A stretch of DNA of 64,000 nt from NCBI RefSeq assembly GCF_013373065.1, contig NZ_JABXIN010000007.1, forward strand, positions 1 through 64,000, written 5' to 3'. Shown piece after piece: positions 54,369 through 63,492 of this stretch. Below the pieces are notes generated by a model. It was not told where the DNA came from. It made no database searches and worked only from the letters and a program-made list of their open reading frames with translations. The stretch's first letter is position 1, and every line of letters begins with the position of its first letter. The DNA is from Algoriphagus sp. Its GTDB lineage: Bacteria > Bacteroidota > Bacteroidia > Cytophagales > Cyclobacteriaceae. The translations under genes and the position numbers were made by a program.

Positions 54369-55187
54369 TTAGTCTAATCGGATTCCAAAACTCATAGCTT
54401 GAAGTTCAGGACCTAAGCCAGGCTGGAATAAATCATTGAGGTCATAATTGAAGAAAAAGGTAACATCACCAACTCCAATTTCACTTCGAAGTCCATATCG
54501 GAAGTTTTCGAAATACATATTGGATTTGGTGTAGGATTTTTGTTTGGATCCATCGGCGTCATCATACACATATTTTCCTCTTCCTCCTAGTCGCAATCCC
54601 GCATAACCCCCAACTCCAAATCGGAAGTTGCCATCATTAGTTCGGATGGTAGGGACCAGGGAAATACTTGCATAGGAAGCGGAAATTTTGGATTTGGTAG
54701 GTGTTCCTTCCGGTCCATTTGGCAATTGATCAAAATCGACAAAATCCAACCCATCCGGATTTTTCACCGCGATAATATTGCGATCTTCGAATTTGAAATT
54801 GTACCATTCCACACCCATGGTGGATCGAAGGTGGAAGTTTTTGCTAAGCTTCCAGGTACCTACCGAATGGAGTCCGACAAACCAGCTGCCCCAGGGTTTC
54901 ACCTGAGGAGCTCCCTTATCGATAGGGTAGAGGTTAATGCCGACTTCTGCTTCCAAGAAGTTATAGTGGAATTTGCTTCTTTTATTTCTGATTTTGGGGG
55001 TATAGTCCTCTTTTTCCTCTTCCCACTCGATAATCTTTGTTCCATCTTCATACTTGGTGACTTTCCAGCTGTTCCCCAAAACAGTGTACATCTTTTCTTT
55101 TTTGACTTGACTGGTATCCGCTTCCTGAGCGATGGTTGTAATGGAAAAAACAGTTAGGAAAGCAAGTAGCAAATAACTCTTGTTCAT
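54369..55187 (-). CDS. Outer-membrane barrel protein 2 of the sigma operon
   Basis: 272 residues with a signal peptide (YLLLAFLTVFSITTIAQ) and a barrel body. Shared features with the upstream paralogue: a glycine-tryptophan segment (VKPWGSWFVGLHSVGTWKLS against VKGWGSWNLGLNWMAAQRIS), KISASYASISLVPTI, GGYAGLRLGGRGKYVYDDAD and the end QPGLGPELQAMSFGIRLD. The pair arose by duplication. The function is unknown. Confidence 0.7.
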   Translation of the reverse strand: MNKSYLLLAFLTVFSITTIAQEADTSQVKKEKMYTVLGNSWKVTKYEDGTKIIEWEEEKEDYTPKIRNKRSKFHYNFLEAEVGINLYPIDKGAPQVKPWGSWFVGLHSVGTWKLSKNFHLRSTMGVEWYNFKFEDRNIIAVKNPDGLDFVDFDQLPNGPEGTPTKSKISASYASISLVPTIRTNDGNFRFGVGGYAGLRLGGRGKYVYDDADGSKQKSYTKSNMYFENFRYGLRSEIGVGDVTFFFNYDLNDLFQPGLGPELQAMSFGIRLD

Positions 55188-55218
55188 GTTGGTTTAGTTT
55201 AAAATGTAAGGCTTTTGA

Positions 55219-56253
55219 TTAAAAGACGATTCCAAAAGTGATTGGATTTAGCTCGGGGCCTTTATTTTCCTGGAATAGATTGCTTAGGTCATAGGTAGTG
55301 AAGAATGTGACACGGCCTACACCGATTTCACCCCGAACACCATATCGGAAGTTGTTGAGATATAAGCCGGTATTCTGCTTGTCTTTCTTTCTTCCAGAAC
55401 CGCCTATTTCCCGATAGACATACTTAGACTGCCCACCTAAACGGTATCCGGCATAAGGTCCAGCTGCTATTCGAAGTCCTCTTCGGCCATTGTCGTTCAT
55501 TTTTCCGAAGTCCAACTCCAGCATAGTCATGGCTGTGATGTAGGAAGCTGAGATCTTACTTTTGAATCCATTGACATCGTTTCGCTGAATAAATTCAATT
55601 TGGTTATCTCCGCGTACTGCCTGGAAATCGCGGTTTTCAAATTTGAAGTTGTAGAACTGGAAACCAATCCCGAAGTCCCAATAAAATCCTTTGGAGATTC
55701 GCTGAGCGGCCATCCAGTTTAGACCTAGATTCCAGCTTCCCCAACCTTTCACAGCATAAGGATTATCAGAGGAAGGGAATTGTCCATCAGGATTTAGGTA
55801 GTTATTTACTCCCAAGTCAATATTGAAATAGGTACGGAAGGGAGGTTCTTCTTTTTTGGACTTATTGGTTTCGATTTTGACCTTGGTGTTTGCTCCGGAC
55901 TCATCTACATAGACTCGCATACCACCAATTTGCACTTCGGTTTCAAGACCATCTTCTCGAACTTTGACCACTTCTTTGGTCGATCCGTCCTTTTTGCGGA
56001 TTTCTACGATGGTCAATTCACCAGTGTTTTCATTCTCTTCCAAATCCAAAGACCGGATGATTTCATTGATATTCATGGACTTTAGTTTTTCAAAATCATC
56101 CTTACTGTCCACGATGATTACGACTTTTCCGGATTTCCCAAATTCAACGATCACGGAATCCTTGTTGATTTGGCGATCGAAGGATGGCATTTCGGTAGCA
56201 AAAGCAACTTGCACGAGCGCCATCAAGCAAAATAATAGCAGGTATTTTTTCAT
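55219..56253 (-). CDS. Outer-membrane barrel protein 1 of the sigma operon
   Basis: About 344 residues from ATG 56253 (MKKYLLLFCLMALVQVAFA). A periplasmic N-terminal segment of about 110 residues (VIIVDSKDDFEKLKSMNINE) precedes a barrel related to the next gene (GPYAGYRLGGQSKYVY, ENKGPELNPITFGIVF). It probably senses or responds to envelope stress together with the membrane protein and sigma factor upstream. The first 110 residues are absent in the shorter paralogue. Confidence 0.7.
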   Translation of the reverse strand: MKKYLLLFCLMALVQVAFATEMPSFDRQINKDSVIVEFGKSGKVVIIVDSKDDFEKLKSMNINEIIRSLDLEENENTGELTIVEIRKKDGSTKEVVKVREDGLETEVQIGGMRVYVDESGANTKVKIETNKSKKEEPPFRTYFNIDLGVNNYLNPDGQFPSSDNPYAVKGWGSWNLGLNWMAAQRISKGFYWDFGIGFQFYNFKFENRDFQAVRGDNQIEFIQRNDVNGFKSKISASYITAMTMLELDFGKMNDNGRRGLRIAAGPYAGYRLGGQSKYVYREIGGSGRKKDKQNTGLYLNNFRYGVRGEIGVGRVTFFTTYDLSNLFQENKGPELNPITFGIVF

Positions 56254-56287
56254 CTTAGTTTTCAAATAATGGGTTGGTGATCTTTTA

Positions 56288-57079
56288 TTACTCTTCGGTC
56301 ATTTTTTCTTTTCTACTGGTCAAGCTTGCAAACAGGTTGTTTTTCGCATCTTGAAGATTGGCAAAGCCTTCATCAACTTTTCCCAATAAGCCACCTACTT
56401 GGTCCACTTTTTTCCCGATGCCAACAATGAGGTTTTTGTCATCTTTGATTCCATCGGAAATAATAGTCACCTTATAAGCTGGTTCTTCGGGTTTTTCCGA
56501 CTTCAATTCCGCCACCGTTTGATTTAAATCTATCGGTTTTAATTCCGGGATTTCCCGTTCGATAGGAAGTGTAATTGGTGCAATCTCAACCTGATTGGCT
56601 TCATCTTTTCTTTCTCCCTCTTTTTCTGTGATTTGAGCCTCAGCTATAAGGTTTTTGGAAGGTTCTTCGAGTTGAGTTTTTATTTCAGGAGTTTTTGATT
56701 GCTTTTGATTTGTGATTTTTTGTTTTGGTTTTTCGATTTCAGGAATAGCGTTTTCTTCTTTTTCGATTGTAGCATTATCTGCTACCAAACCTTCTACCTC
56801 TTGTGTTTCTTGACTTGGTTGGGTTTCTGTAGATTCGACTTTTTCTGCAGTCAATTGTTCCCCTTCAAAAGGTTGGGATGGGTTGCGAAGCAAAGAACCC
56901 ACCAAGAAGATGACTACTACAGCAGCTGCCGCAGCCCACCAATAGATTCGTGGATTAGATTTTTCCTCTTTTGGGAGTTGATGCTCAAGGCGCTCCCAAG
57001 CCAATTGGCTGGGTTTCACCTCATGACTTTCCAACTTTTCCCGGAAAATCACATCGATATGTTCATTCTTCTTAGCCAT
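56288..57079 (-). CDS. Single-pass membrane protein, probable anti-sigma factor
   Basis: 263 residues. A cytoplasmic start (HIDVIFREKLESHEVKPSQL), one membrane helix (IYWWAAAAAVVVIFLVGSLL, about residues 45-65) and a long acidic, Lys/Glu/Pro/Gln-rich periplasmic part. Its start overlaps the end of the sigma factor gene by 8 bp, the usual position of an anti-sigma factor. No zinc-binding motif is visible. Anti-sigma function is inferred from context. Confidence 0.65.
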   Translation of the reverse strand: MAKKNEHIDVIFREKLESHEVKPSQLAWERLEHQLPKEEKSNPRIYWWAAAAAVVVIFLVGSLLRNPSQPFEGEQLTAEKVESTETQPSQETQEVEGLVADNATIEKEENAIPEIEKPKQKITNQKQSKTPEIKTQLEEPSKNLIAEAQITEKEGERKDEANQVEIAPITLPIEREIPELKPIDLNQTVAELKSEKPEEPAYKVTIISDGIKDDKNLIVGIGKKVDQVGGLLGKVDEGFANLQDAKNNLFASLTSRKEKMTEE

Positions 57080-57641
57080 TTATTCTCCTTTCTTTGAGTT
57101 GTTGACTGGCAATTTTTTCTTTAAGGGTATTTCTTGCTCGATTGAGTTGGGATTTGGAAGTGCTTTCCGATATCCCTAGCAATTCGGCAATTTCCTGATG
57201 TGCATAGCCTTCGATAGCATACAAGTTGAAGACCGTGCGATAACCTACCGGGAGGCTTTCTATGAGTTCCCGAAGTTCATCTGCTTCCAGCGTAGTGCTT
57301 TCGTAGTGAAAATGCTCGTATTCATGATCTTCTTCCACATGTACTTCCATCATCAGGTGTCGGTTACTTCTCAAGGTCATGAGCGCCTGGGTGACTACGA
57401 TTCGCTTCATCCAACCTTCAAAGCTCCCTCTGGATTCGTATTGGGCTAGTTTTTCGAAAATCTTCATAAAGCTCTCAATCATGACATCTTCAGCGTGTTC
57501 TCTATCCTTGAGATATCGAATGCAAATGGCCAGAAACTTTCCCGAATACCGCTCATAGAGGGCCCTTTGGGCTGACCGATCACCTTTCAGGCATCCTTTT
57601 ATGAGTTTGTCTTCGGTAGAATAGTCGGTTCTAGAGAACAT
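57072..57641 (-). CDS. ECF RNA polymerase sigma factor
   Basis: 189 residues with sigma-70 region 2 (ALYERYSGKFLAICIRYLKD, HAEDVMIESFMKIFEKLAQY) and region 4 (SLPVGYRTVFNLYAIEGYAH, QEIAELLGISESTSKSQLNR). First gene of an operon with a putative anti-sigma factor, two barrels and a DUF4097 protein. It is likely to control an envelope-stress regulon, including its own operon. Regions are seen; the stimulus is unknown. Confidence 0.9.
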   Translation of the reverse strand: MFSRTDYSTEDKLIKGCLKGDRSAQRALYERYSGKFLAICIRYLKDREHAEDVMIESFMKIFEKLAQYESRGSFEGWMKRIVVTQALMTLRSNRHLMMEVHVEEDHEYEHFHYESTTLEADELRELIESLPVGYRTVFNLYAIEGYAHQEIAELLGISESTSKSQLNRARNTLKEKIASQQLKERRING

Positions 57642-57742
57642 TCTGGTTTGCTTTCATGGAGGTAGATGTGAATCTTATGGAAAAGGTTGCTTCACCAGTG
57701 AAAAAAAGTTAAAAAAATTACAAATAGCTATAAATCAGTGAA

Positions 57743-58210
57743 TTAAAATACTGCTTTATAATTGATAATAATGTCTAATGTGGTCCACTCTCTCTCTTTG
57801 ACTGTCACAGGTTGGATATTTCCCTCTCCATCAAAAAGATTAGCAAAGAGGCCTTCTTCTTCCTGAGTGAATATGGAATACCTTCCTGAGCTCAACTCCA
57901 AGGTGTATTTTCCATTTTCATCCGATTCAGTTTGGGCGATGGGTTCTCCTTTTACTTGGACAAATAGTCCATCCTCCATTCTTGAATCCGCCAAATTGGT
58001 GAGTGGATAAATCAAAATCGTCCGTTTGACGGGAATTCCTTTAGGATTTGGAGGAGTTGCCGATCCATCTTCAGAAATCATCGGCATTTGATTTCCTTCA
58101 AGCCAAGTGATTTTTCCTGTGATTCCTTGATTTTCGGAGGATTGAGATTTACAGGAAAAATTCATGAGGACTATTACAAGGATACATACGAGGTAAGATA
58201 TTTTTTGCAT
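57743..58210 (-). CDS. Small lipoprotein with carboxypeptidase-regulatory-like domain
   Basis: 155 residues from ATG 58210 with a lipoprotein signal (VCILVIVLMNFSCKSQ). The rest resembles a carboxypeptidase-regulatory-like or transthyretin-like fold (GITGKITWLEGNQMPM, TESDENGKYTLELSSGRYSI). Function unknown. It follows the beta-CASP hydrolase gene by 10 bp on the same strand. Confidence 0.65.
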   Translation of the reverse strand: MQKISYLVCILVIVLMNFSCKSQSSENQGITGKITWLEGNQMPMISEDGSATPPNPKGIPVKRTILIYPLTNLADSRMEDGLFVQVKGEPIAQTESDENGKYTLELSSGRYSIFTQEEEGLFANLFDGEGNIQPVTVKEREWTTLDIIINYKAVF

Positions 58211-58220
58211 GGTAGTTTTA

Positions 58221-59621
58221 TCAAATTCCTTCAAATAGCATGACGGATTCCAGGTAATTAGGGATGATGGTATTCCAGCCTAGTTCGGTTTTCAGTTTCA
58301 AGGCTAGCTCTTCTGAACTTTCTTCCTCTCCGTGAATTACAAAAGTCATTTTTGGCTTCTCACAAAATCCCTCTGCCCACTCCATTAATTCTTCCTGGTC
58401 TGCATGTGCAGAAAGGCTTTCGACTTGGTAAACTTTGGCATTGGCAGCAACCTGTTGTCCATAGATCGTGACAAACTTTTCTCCCTCCACAATTCTTCTT
58501 CCTCGGGTCCCCTCGGCTTGAAAACCTACGAAAATGATTCCATTTCGTTCATTGGGTAAATGGTGGTACAAGTGATGGAGCACACGTCCTCCGGTAGCCA
58601 TTCCAGAAGCCGAAATAATAATGGCATTTCCGCGGAATTCATTCAAGGATTTAGATTCTTCTTGATTCTTATAATATTTCAGCTGCGGAAAATCAAAGGG
58701 ATGAGCTTCATCTTCTTCCAAAACTGCCGATAAGCGGTGATCGGTTTTGAATTTCATGTATAATTCAGTGGCATTAATTCCCATTGGGGAATCTGCAAAT
58801 ACGGGGACTTTTGGGATTTTGCCCTTTTCCATCAATTGAAAAATGTAATACATGATCAATTGTGTACGCCCGATTGCAAAGGAAGGGATAATGACTAAGC
58901 CACCCCGATCAAAAGTGTCCAAAATGGCATCTCGAAGTTCATCTTCAGGTTTTATTTTTTTGGAAACCCGATTACCATAGGTGGATTCAATCCAAAGAAT
59001 ATCTGCTTTTGGAATTCGGGTAGGAGGGAATAAGATGGGGTCGTGGTAGCGACCCAAATCTCCTGAAAACACCAATCGCTTTTTTTGTTGATCTCCTTGA
59101 ATAACAATCTTCACAATGGAAGCTCCAAGGATATGTCCAGCATGATAAAAAGTCGCATGGATATTTGGGTTTATTTCAATTGGTATTTCGAAATCGCAAG
59201 GAACGAATTGAGGAAATACCTTTTCAGCATCTTCCATGGAATAAAGAGGTTGAGGATCGTCATGCCTGGAGTACCCTTTTTTTCTGGCGTATTCAGCCTC
59301 TTCTTCTTGAAGTTTTCCTGAGTCCAACAATAAAATTTTTGCAAGTTCTGCAGTGGCTTCCGTACAGTAAATTGGTCCTGTAAAACCTTGCTTTACCAAC
59401 CTTGGTAAATAACCCACATGATCAAGGTGGGCGTGAGTAAGAATAATGGCTTCCATTTGGTCCAAGGGCATAGGGAATTTATCCCAGTTTCGTTCCCTTA
59501 ATTCTCTTCTTCCCTGGAATAGCCCACAGTCTACTAAAAATTCAAAATCTCCTGTGTCAATTAAATATTTGGAACCTGTAACTGAGCCGGCACCTCCCAA
59601 AAATTTTACGCTAATATCCAT
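58221..59621 (-). CDS. Beta-CASP metallo-beta-lactamase-fold RNA hydrolase
   Basis: 466 residues from ATG 59621 (MDISVKFLGGAGSVTGSKYL). Zinc motif H63xH65xD67H68 (LTHAHLDHVG), AGHILGAS, SGDLGR, and the beta-CASP insert with SGMATGGRVLHH and a late SAHAD. Members process or degrade RNA (CPSF-type). Cytoplasmic. A hairpin separates it from the PspC gene upstream. Confidence 0.9.
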   Translation of the reverse strand: MDISVKFLGGAGSVTGSKYLIDTGDFEFLVDCGLFQGRRELRERNWDKFPMPLDQMEAIILTHAHLDHVGYLPRLVKQGFTGPIYCTEATAELAKILLLDSGKLQEEEAEYARKKGYSRHDDPQPLYSMEDAEKVFPQFVPCDFEIPIEINPNIHATFYHAGHILGASIVKIVIQGDQQKKRLVFSGDLGRYHDPILFPPTRIPKADILWIESTYGNRVSKKIKPEDELRDAILDTFDRGGLVIIPSFAIGRTQLIMYYIFQLMEKGKIPKVPVFADSPMGINATELYMKFKTDHRLSAVLEEDEAHPFDFPQLKYYKNQEESKSLNEFRGNAIIISASGMATGGRVLHHLYHHLPNERNGIIFVGFQAEGTRGRRIVEGEKFVTIYGQQVAANAKVYQVESLSAHADQEELMEWAEGFCEKPKMTFVIHGEEESSEELALKLKTELGWNTIIPNYLESVMLFEGI

Positions 59622-59647
59622 GTTGTTTTTTTGGAGAAGATACAAAA

Positions 59648-59677
59648 AAAGGGGTATCCATGCTTGAATACCCCTTT
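59648..59677 (-). terminator. Terminator after the PspC gene
   Basis: AAAGGGGTAT (59648-59657) pairs with ATACCCCTTT (59668-59677), 5 bases after the stop of the minus-strand PspC-domain gene, followed by a U-rich tail. Confidence 0.85.
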
Positions 59678-59681
59678 GTTT

Positions 59682-61640
59682 TTATTCCACGGAATCGATT
59701 CGTTCTCGAAATTTGACGCGAGAGAGACTGTCAAGGGTTTCCCTGTTCAATTGTTCTTCTTCCGTTTCCTCCGTGACTTCTTCCTGATTTTCAGTTTCAT
59801 CCGAATCTTGGCCGCAAGTCAGGCAAACCAATCCTGCTTCATTAAAAGCCCAAATGTTATTTTCACGAACATCTCTGGATTTGTAACCATTTCGGTACAG
59901 CGTGTTTCGAAGAATTTCCAAAAGAGAGCGATCCATAATAAATGGTTTCTCATATGGAATTTTCATCACAAGGTTCACTTTTTGGTCACGAAAGACCTCC
60001 ATAGCACTGTAATCGAATCCAGGAGGAAAAGTTACCATGGAATCTAGTATTGAAACTTGGTAACCCAATAGCTTGGCGTTTTCAAGGGATTCTGCTTTGG
60101 TTTTTCCTCTTGAGAAAAACTCCTTCTCTAGGCTCACTAGTGAATCTGCAGATCCTTCCAATTTCAGACTTACTTCGTTGAAGTCAGGATCTTCCGCTTG
60201 TGTGTCTACGGACAGAATCATGATCCCCTCACTAACAGGAACAGTTTCAGTGGTTCTGTGCCAGTTTTCTTCTTTGAATTGAGAAGCAATTCTCGGTACT
60301 TGGAAGAGGATGATTCCCAAGAAAAGGAGCCATAAAACAAAGGCCACTAACCCAAACCGATTTCCAACGAGGTTCTTTTTGATTAAGACGCTCAATCCCA
60401 ACAACATGAAGATGATTCCAGGAATGATCAATAAGAAAGAAGAACTGATAGCTAACCAATCGGGTACGATTCCGGTGAAGAGTTCAATAGGAACTCCATT
60501 GGTTTCGAATAAATAATCGTTTGGATTAAGGTATTCGAAGAAGAAAGCCAAGGACAAAATCGGAGTGATGGTAATAGCAAGTCCGATGAATAATACGATG
60601 AGTCCAAACACGATTCGGAATAAGGCCAAAATGAAAATCCCTAATGGTCCAAGTGCTTTTCCAATTGCTTCAATCACCTGCCCCAAAATCCGAAAAGGGG
60701 TCATCACAATCTTTTTGAGTGTGGATTCAGGCTGTGGAGGCATAGGGTTCATATTCTCCTTGATCGTGGAATCAATATTATCCAAGGTGATTTCTCCACC
60801 TTTCATTTTTATCCGCTCTGTAATAGACATGGCGACTGGGGTAATGATCCACAAAATCAAGTAAATCAAGACTCCAGAACCTCCTGCAATGGTTAAGAAA
60901 ACAAAGGCAAGTCGAATCCAAAGTACTTCAATTCCAAAGTAAGCAGCCAATCCACTTGCAACACCTCCCAAGGCTTTATCATCAGGGTTTCGGTAAAGTT
61001 TTTTGATGTTCTTATCCTCTTCGTAGTCGTAGCTCACTGGCAGAATTATCCAAAGGACGATATAGGCTACTACTGCGAATAGTCCGAAGGAAAATCTCAA
61101 TCGAAAATCATCGAATAAAAATAAACCAGGGCCACCCCAAGAGCCATTAATGTTTCCACTAAAGAGTAACAAAAGGGCGATCAATCGAACCCAAAGTGGA
61201 TCGATTCGGAAATAATTGGCGATTCCTGCACACACTCCACCCAAGATTTTTTTAGGCTCGGAACGCATGAGTTTTTTGTAACCCTTTTTATCCGCATCCG
61301 GTGGAGTTACATATTTGTAGAAATCATCCGAGGTAGCTTTTTCTTGTTCCTCCTCTTGTTCAGAGGCAGTTTCTTCTACAGAAACAAAGTCAGCAATGGT
61401 TCCCATTTTTTTAATGAGATTATCCACGTTTTCAGCTGTGATGACTTGTTTGTTGTTCTTCAGATTGCTTAGAAAAATCTCAGCGATACGATTTTCGATA
61501 TCTGAGATGATTTCCTGATTGTCGGGATAGGATGAGAAATGCTTATTGATCGCGTCAAGGTATTTGCGCAAGGTATCATAGCCATCCTCTTCGATGTGGA
61601 ATAAGATTCCGCTGATGTTGATACTTATTGTCTTTTTCAT
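59682..61640 (-). CDS. PspC-domain membrane protein
   Basis: 652 residues. A cytoplasmic N-terminal region of about 125 residues (ISGILFHIEEDGYDTLRKYL) is followed by two PspC domains (KILGGVCAGIANYFRIDPLW and KALGGVASGLAAYFGIEVLW), several membrane helices (IFILALFRIVFGLIVLFIGL) and a soluble C-terminal part with four cysteines ending in an acidic tail. PspC proteins respond to membrane stress. The upstream PadR gene is 45 bp away, a usual Bacteroidota pair. Confidence 0.85.
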   Translation of the reverse strand: MKKTISINISGILFHIEEDGYDTLRKYLDAINKHFSSYPDNQEIISDIENRIAEIFLSNLKNNKQVITAENVDNLIKKMGTIADFVSVEETASEQEEEQEKATSDDFYKYVTPPDADKKGYKKLMRSEPKKILGGVCAGIANYFRIDPLWVRLIALLLLFSGNINGSWGGPGLFLFDDFRLRFSFGLFAVVAYIVLWIILPVSYDYEEDKNIKKLYRNPDDKALGGVASGLAAYFGIEVLWIRLAFVFLTIAGGSGVLIYLILWIITPVAMSITERIKMKGGEITLDNIDSTIKENMNPMPPQPESTLKKIVMTPFRILGQVIEAIGKALGPLGIFILALFRIVFGLIVLFIGLAITITPILSLAFFFEYLNPNDYLFETNGVPIELFTGIVPDWLAISSSFLLIIPGIIFMLLGLSVLIKKNLVGNRFGLVAFVLWLLFLGIILFQVPRIASQFKEENWHRTTETVPVSEGIMILSVDTQAEDPDFNEVSLKLEGSADSLVSLEKEFFSRGKTKAESLENAKLLGYQVSILDSMVTFPPGFDYSAMEVFRDQKVNLVMKIPYEKPFIMDRSLLEILRNTLYRNGYKSRDVRENNIWAFNEAGLVCLTCGQDSDETENQEEVTEETEEEQLNRETLDSLSRVKFRERIDSVE

Positions 61641-61685
61641 GTTCTTGTCAGTTTTTTCGTCTGCTTCCGGATACTAGTTCCGATT

Positions 61686-62015
61686 TCATTTTTTTTGGGT
61701 GATTGCTTGGGTGGAATTCATCAAGGAGTTCCACGTATCCTGAAGGGTTTCTAGAAATTCCTTCCCATGATCGGTAATAGAATAATACTTTCTGGGAGGA
61801 CCGGATTCGGATTCCACCCATCGGTATTGGACTAAATCGGAGGACTTAAGACGGTTGAGAAGAGGGTAGAGAGTGCCTTCTACCACGATTATTTGCGCTT
61901 GGGTGAGTTCTTCGATCAGATCGGAGGTGTAGACTTCACCTCTGGAAATGATATGAAGAACACAAAGCTCCAAGAGCCCTTTTCTCATTTGAATTTGTGT
62001 GTTGGCAATATTCAT
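61686..62015 (-). CDS. PadR-family transcriptional regulator
   Basis: 109 residues. A winged-helix domain with ELCVLHIISRGEVYTSDLIE, VVEGTLYPLLNRLKSSDLVQ and PRKYYSITDHGKEFLE, the core of the PadR family. It lies 45 bp upstream of the PspC gene, in one operon, and is likely to repress it and itself. Confidence 0.92.
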   Translation of the reverse strand: MNIANTQIQMRKGLLELCVLHIISRGEVYTSDLIEELTQAQIIVVEGTLYPLLNRLKSSDLVQYRWVESESGPPRKYYSITDHGKEFLETLQDTWNSLMNSTQAITQKK

Positions 62016-62361
62016 AAGGTTGGCTTTTTTGATGGAAAAGAATTTTTCCTCACTCTCTTATGATGAAAAATGATACCAATCTTTTCCAAGCTACCTTGTA
62101 TTACCTAATTCTAGGTATAAGTTGATGGATTTTCGCAAGGGGAATTCTAAAAATGTCCCTTTATGATAAATCAAAGCCACTTTTTATGTCGCTACCTTTT
62201 TTATTACTTTTTTTTAGCTCAGCGAGGCTGGTTAAAAAAATCCTGTGTAGCTGTTAAATTGCGAACAGAAAACTGTCCGCTTATGTACACTCATGAAGCA
62301 ATTTTTTCGAGAATTTAAGTTCTCATAATCGGTCTAAAAAGATTTTGGTTATTTTGGAATT
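62016..62361. other. Intergenic region between divergent PadR and PorV-like genes
   Basis: 346 AT-rich bases hold the two divergent promoters. A pair CCTAATTCTAGG (about 62105-62116) is a short palindrome near the PadR start and could be an operator. No gene is seen. Confidence 0.3.
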
Positions 62362-63492
62362 GTGATTGGGAATAACGCATCTTTTCTACGGCATTTAGGC
62401 TTTTTGCTTTTTTTTAGTTGCCAACTGTCAGCTGCATTTGGTCAAGATCTGACGCCCAAATATTCCAATGAATTTTTGAATATAGGGGTAGGTGCTCGTG
62501 CTCTCGGAATGGGAGGTGCACAAGTTTCTGCTGTTCGGGATGTCACAGCTTCCTATTGGAATCCTGCGGGACTTTTTGGTACCACTTATAAATATGAAGC
62601 TACGTTAATGCATGCTGAATATTTTGCAGGCATCGCTCAATTTGACTACTTGGCTTTCACCACTCCTTTAAAAGACCAAAGTCAATTGGCAGTTTCCTTG
62701 ATTCGTTTTGGGGTGGATGATATTCCTGATACACGATTTCTATATGATGCAAACGGTGCCTTGAATTATAATAACATCCAGTTTTTTAATGCAGCAGATT
62801 ATGCTCTTTTATTAACCTATGCGCGAGCCCTTTCGGATAAGTTTAAAGTAGGAGTAAATGCGAAGGTAATTCATCGGAATGTTGGGAAGTTTGCTTCTGC
62901 TTGGGGTTTCGGGTTGGATGTAGGAGGAATTTATGTGCATAAACGCCTGACGGCAGGCCTGATGCTTCGGGATATCACGACTACCTTTAATGCGTGGGCC
63001 CACAATGCAGATTTGGTTCGGGACATTTACTCTCAAACCAACAATGAAATACCACTTAATTCGGTTGAATTGACTTTGCCTCGGGCGATTAGTAGTGTGA
63101 GCTATTTCTGGACTCTTGGGGAGAAATTTGGATTGACCTCAGCTCTTGATTTGGAAATGACCTTTGACGGGAATCGAAATACCCTTATTTCTACCTCTCT
63201 TTTAAGCATAGACCCCAAAATGGGCTTGGAAGTTGGATTTAAAAATACGGTGTTTGTTCGGGCAGGAATTAGCAATTTTCAGTATATCAAGGATTTTCAA
63301 GGCGATCGAAGTTTGAATTTTCTGCCAAGTTCGGGCTTAGGATTTATCCTAAATGAACGAATTCAAATTGATTATGCACTTTCGGATATTGGAAATGTGT
63401 CTGAGACGCCATATTCCCATATTTTCAGTGTGAAAGTTTCTTTTGAAAAACTGAAGGAAGAAGATAGAAAATACAAAGGATGGACCTATTGA
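62362..63492 (+). CDS. PorV/PorQ-family type IX secretion outer-membrane protein
   Basis: 376 residues starting at a GTG (62362); no ATG stands near. A signal peptide (HLGFLLFFSCQLSAAFGQ) is followed by the family signature LNIGVGARALGMGGAQVSAV and SYWNPAGLF, then a FadL-like barrel, ending in FSVKVSFEKLKEEDRKYKGW. PorV shuttles type IX cargo at the outer membrane to the PorU sortase. It overlaps the next gene by 13 bp, fitting a PorV-PorU pair. Whether it is PorV itself or a paralogue cannot be settled here. Confidence 0.85.
   Translation: MIGNNASFLRHLGFLLFFSCQLSAAFGQDLTPKYSNEFLNIGVGARALGMGGAQVSAVRDVTASYWNPAGLFGTTYKYEATLMHAEYFAGIAQFDYLAFTTPLKDQSQLAVSLIRFGVDDIPDTRFLYDANGALNYNNIQFFNAADYALLLTYARALSDKFKVGVNAKVIHRNVGKFASAWGFGLDVGGIYVHKRLTAGLMLRDITTTFNAWAHNADLVRDIYSQTNNEIPLNSVELTLPRAISSVSYFWTLGEKFGLTSALDLEMTFDGNRNTLISTSLLSIDPKMGLEVGFKNTVFVRAGISNFQYIKDFQGDRSLNFLPSSGLGFILNERIQIDYALSDIGNVSETPYSHIFSVKVSFEKLKEEDRKYKGWTY

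Noticed and set aside
54726..55157. A 143-codon plus-strand frame opposite barrel protein 2
   Set aside because: It lies fully antisense to a well-supported barrel gene with signal peptide and paralogue; no independent support.
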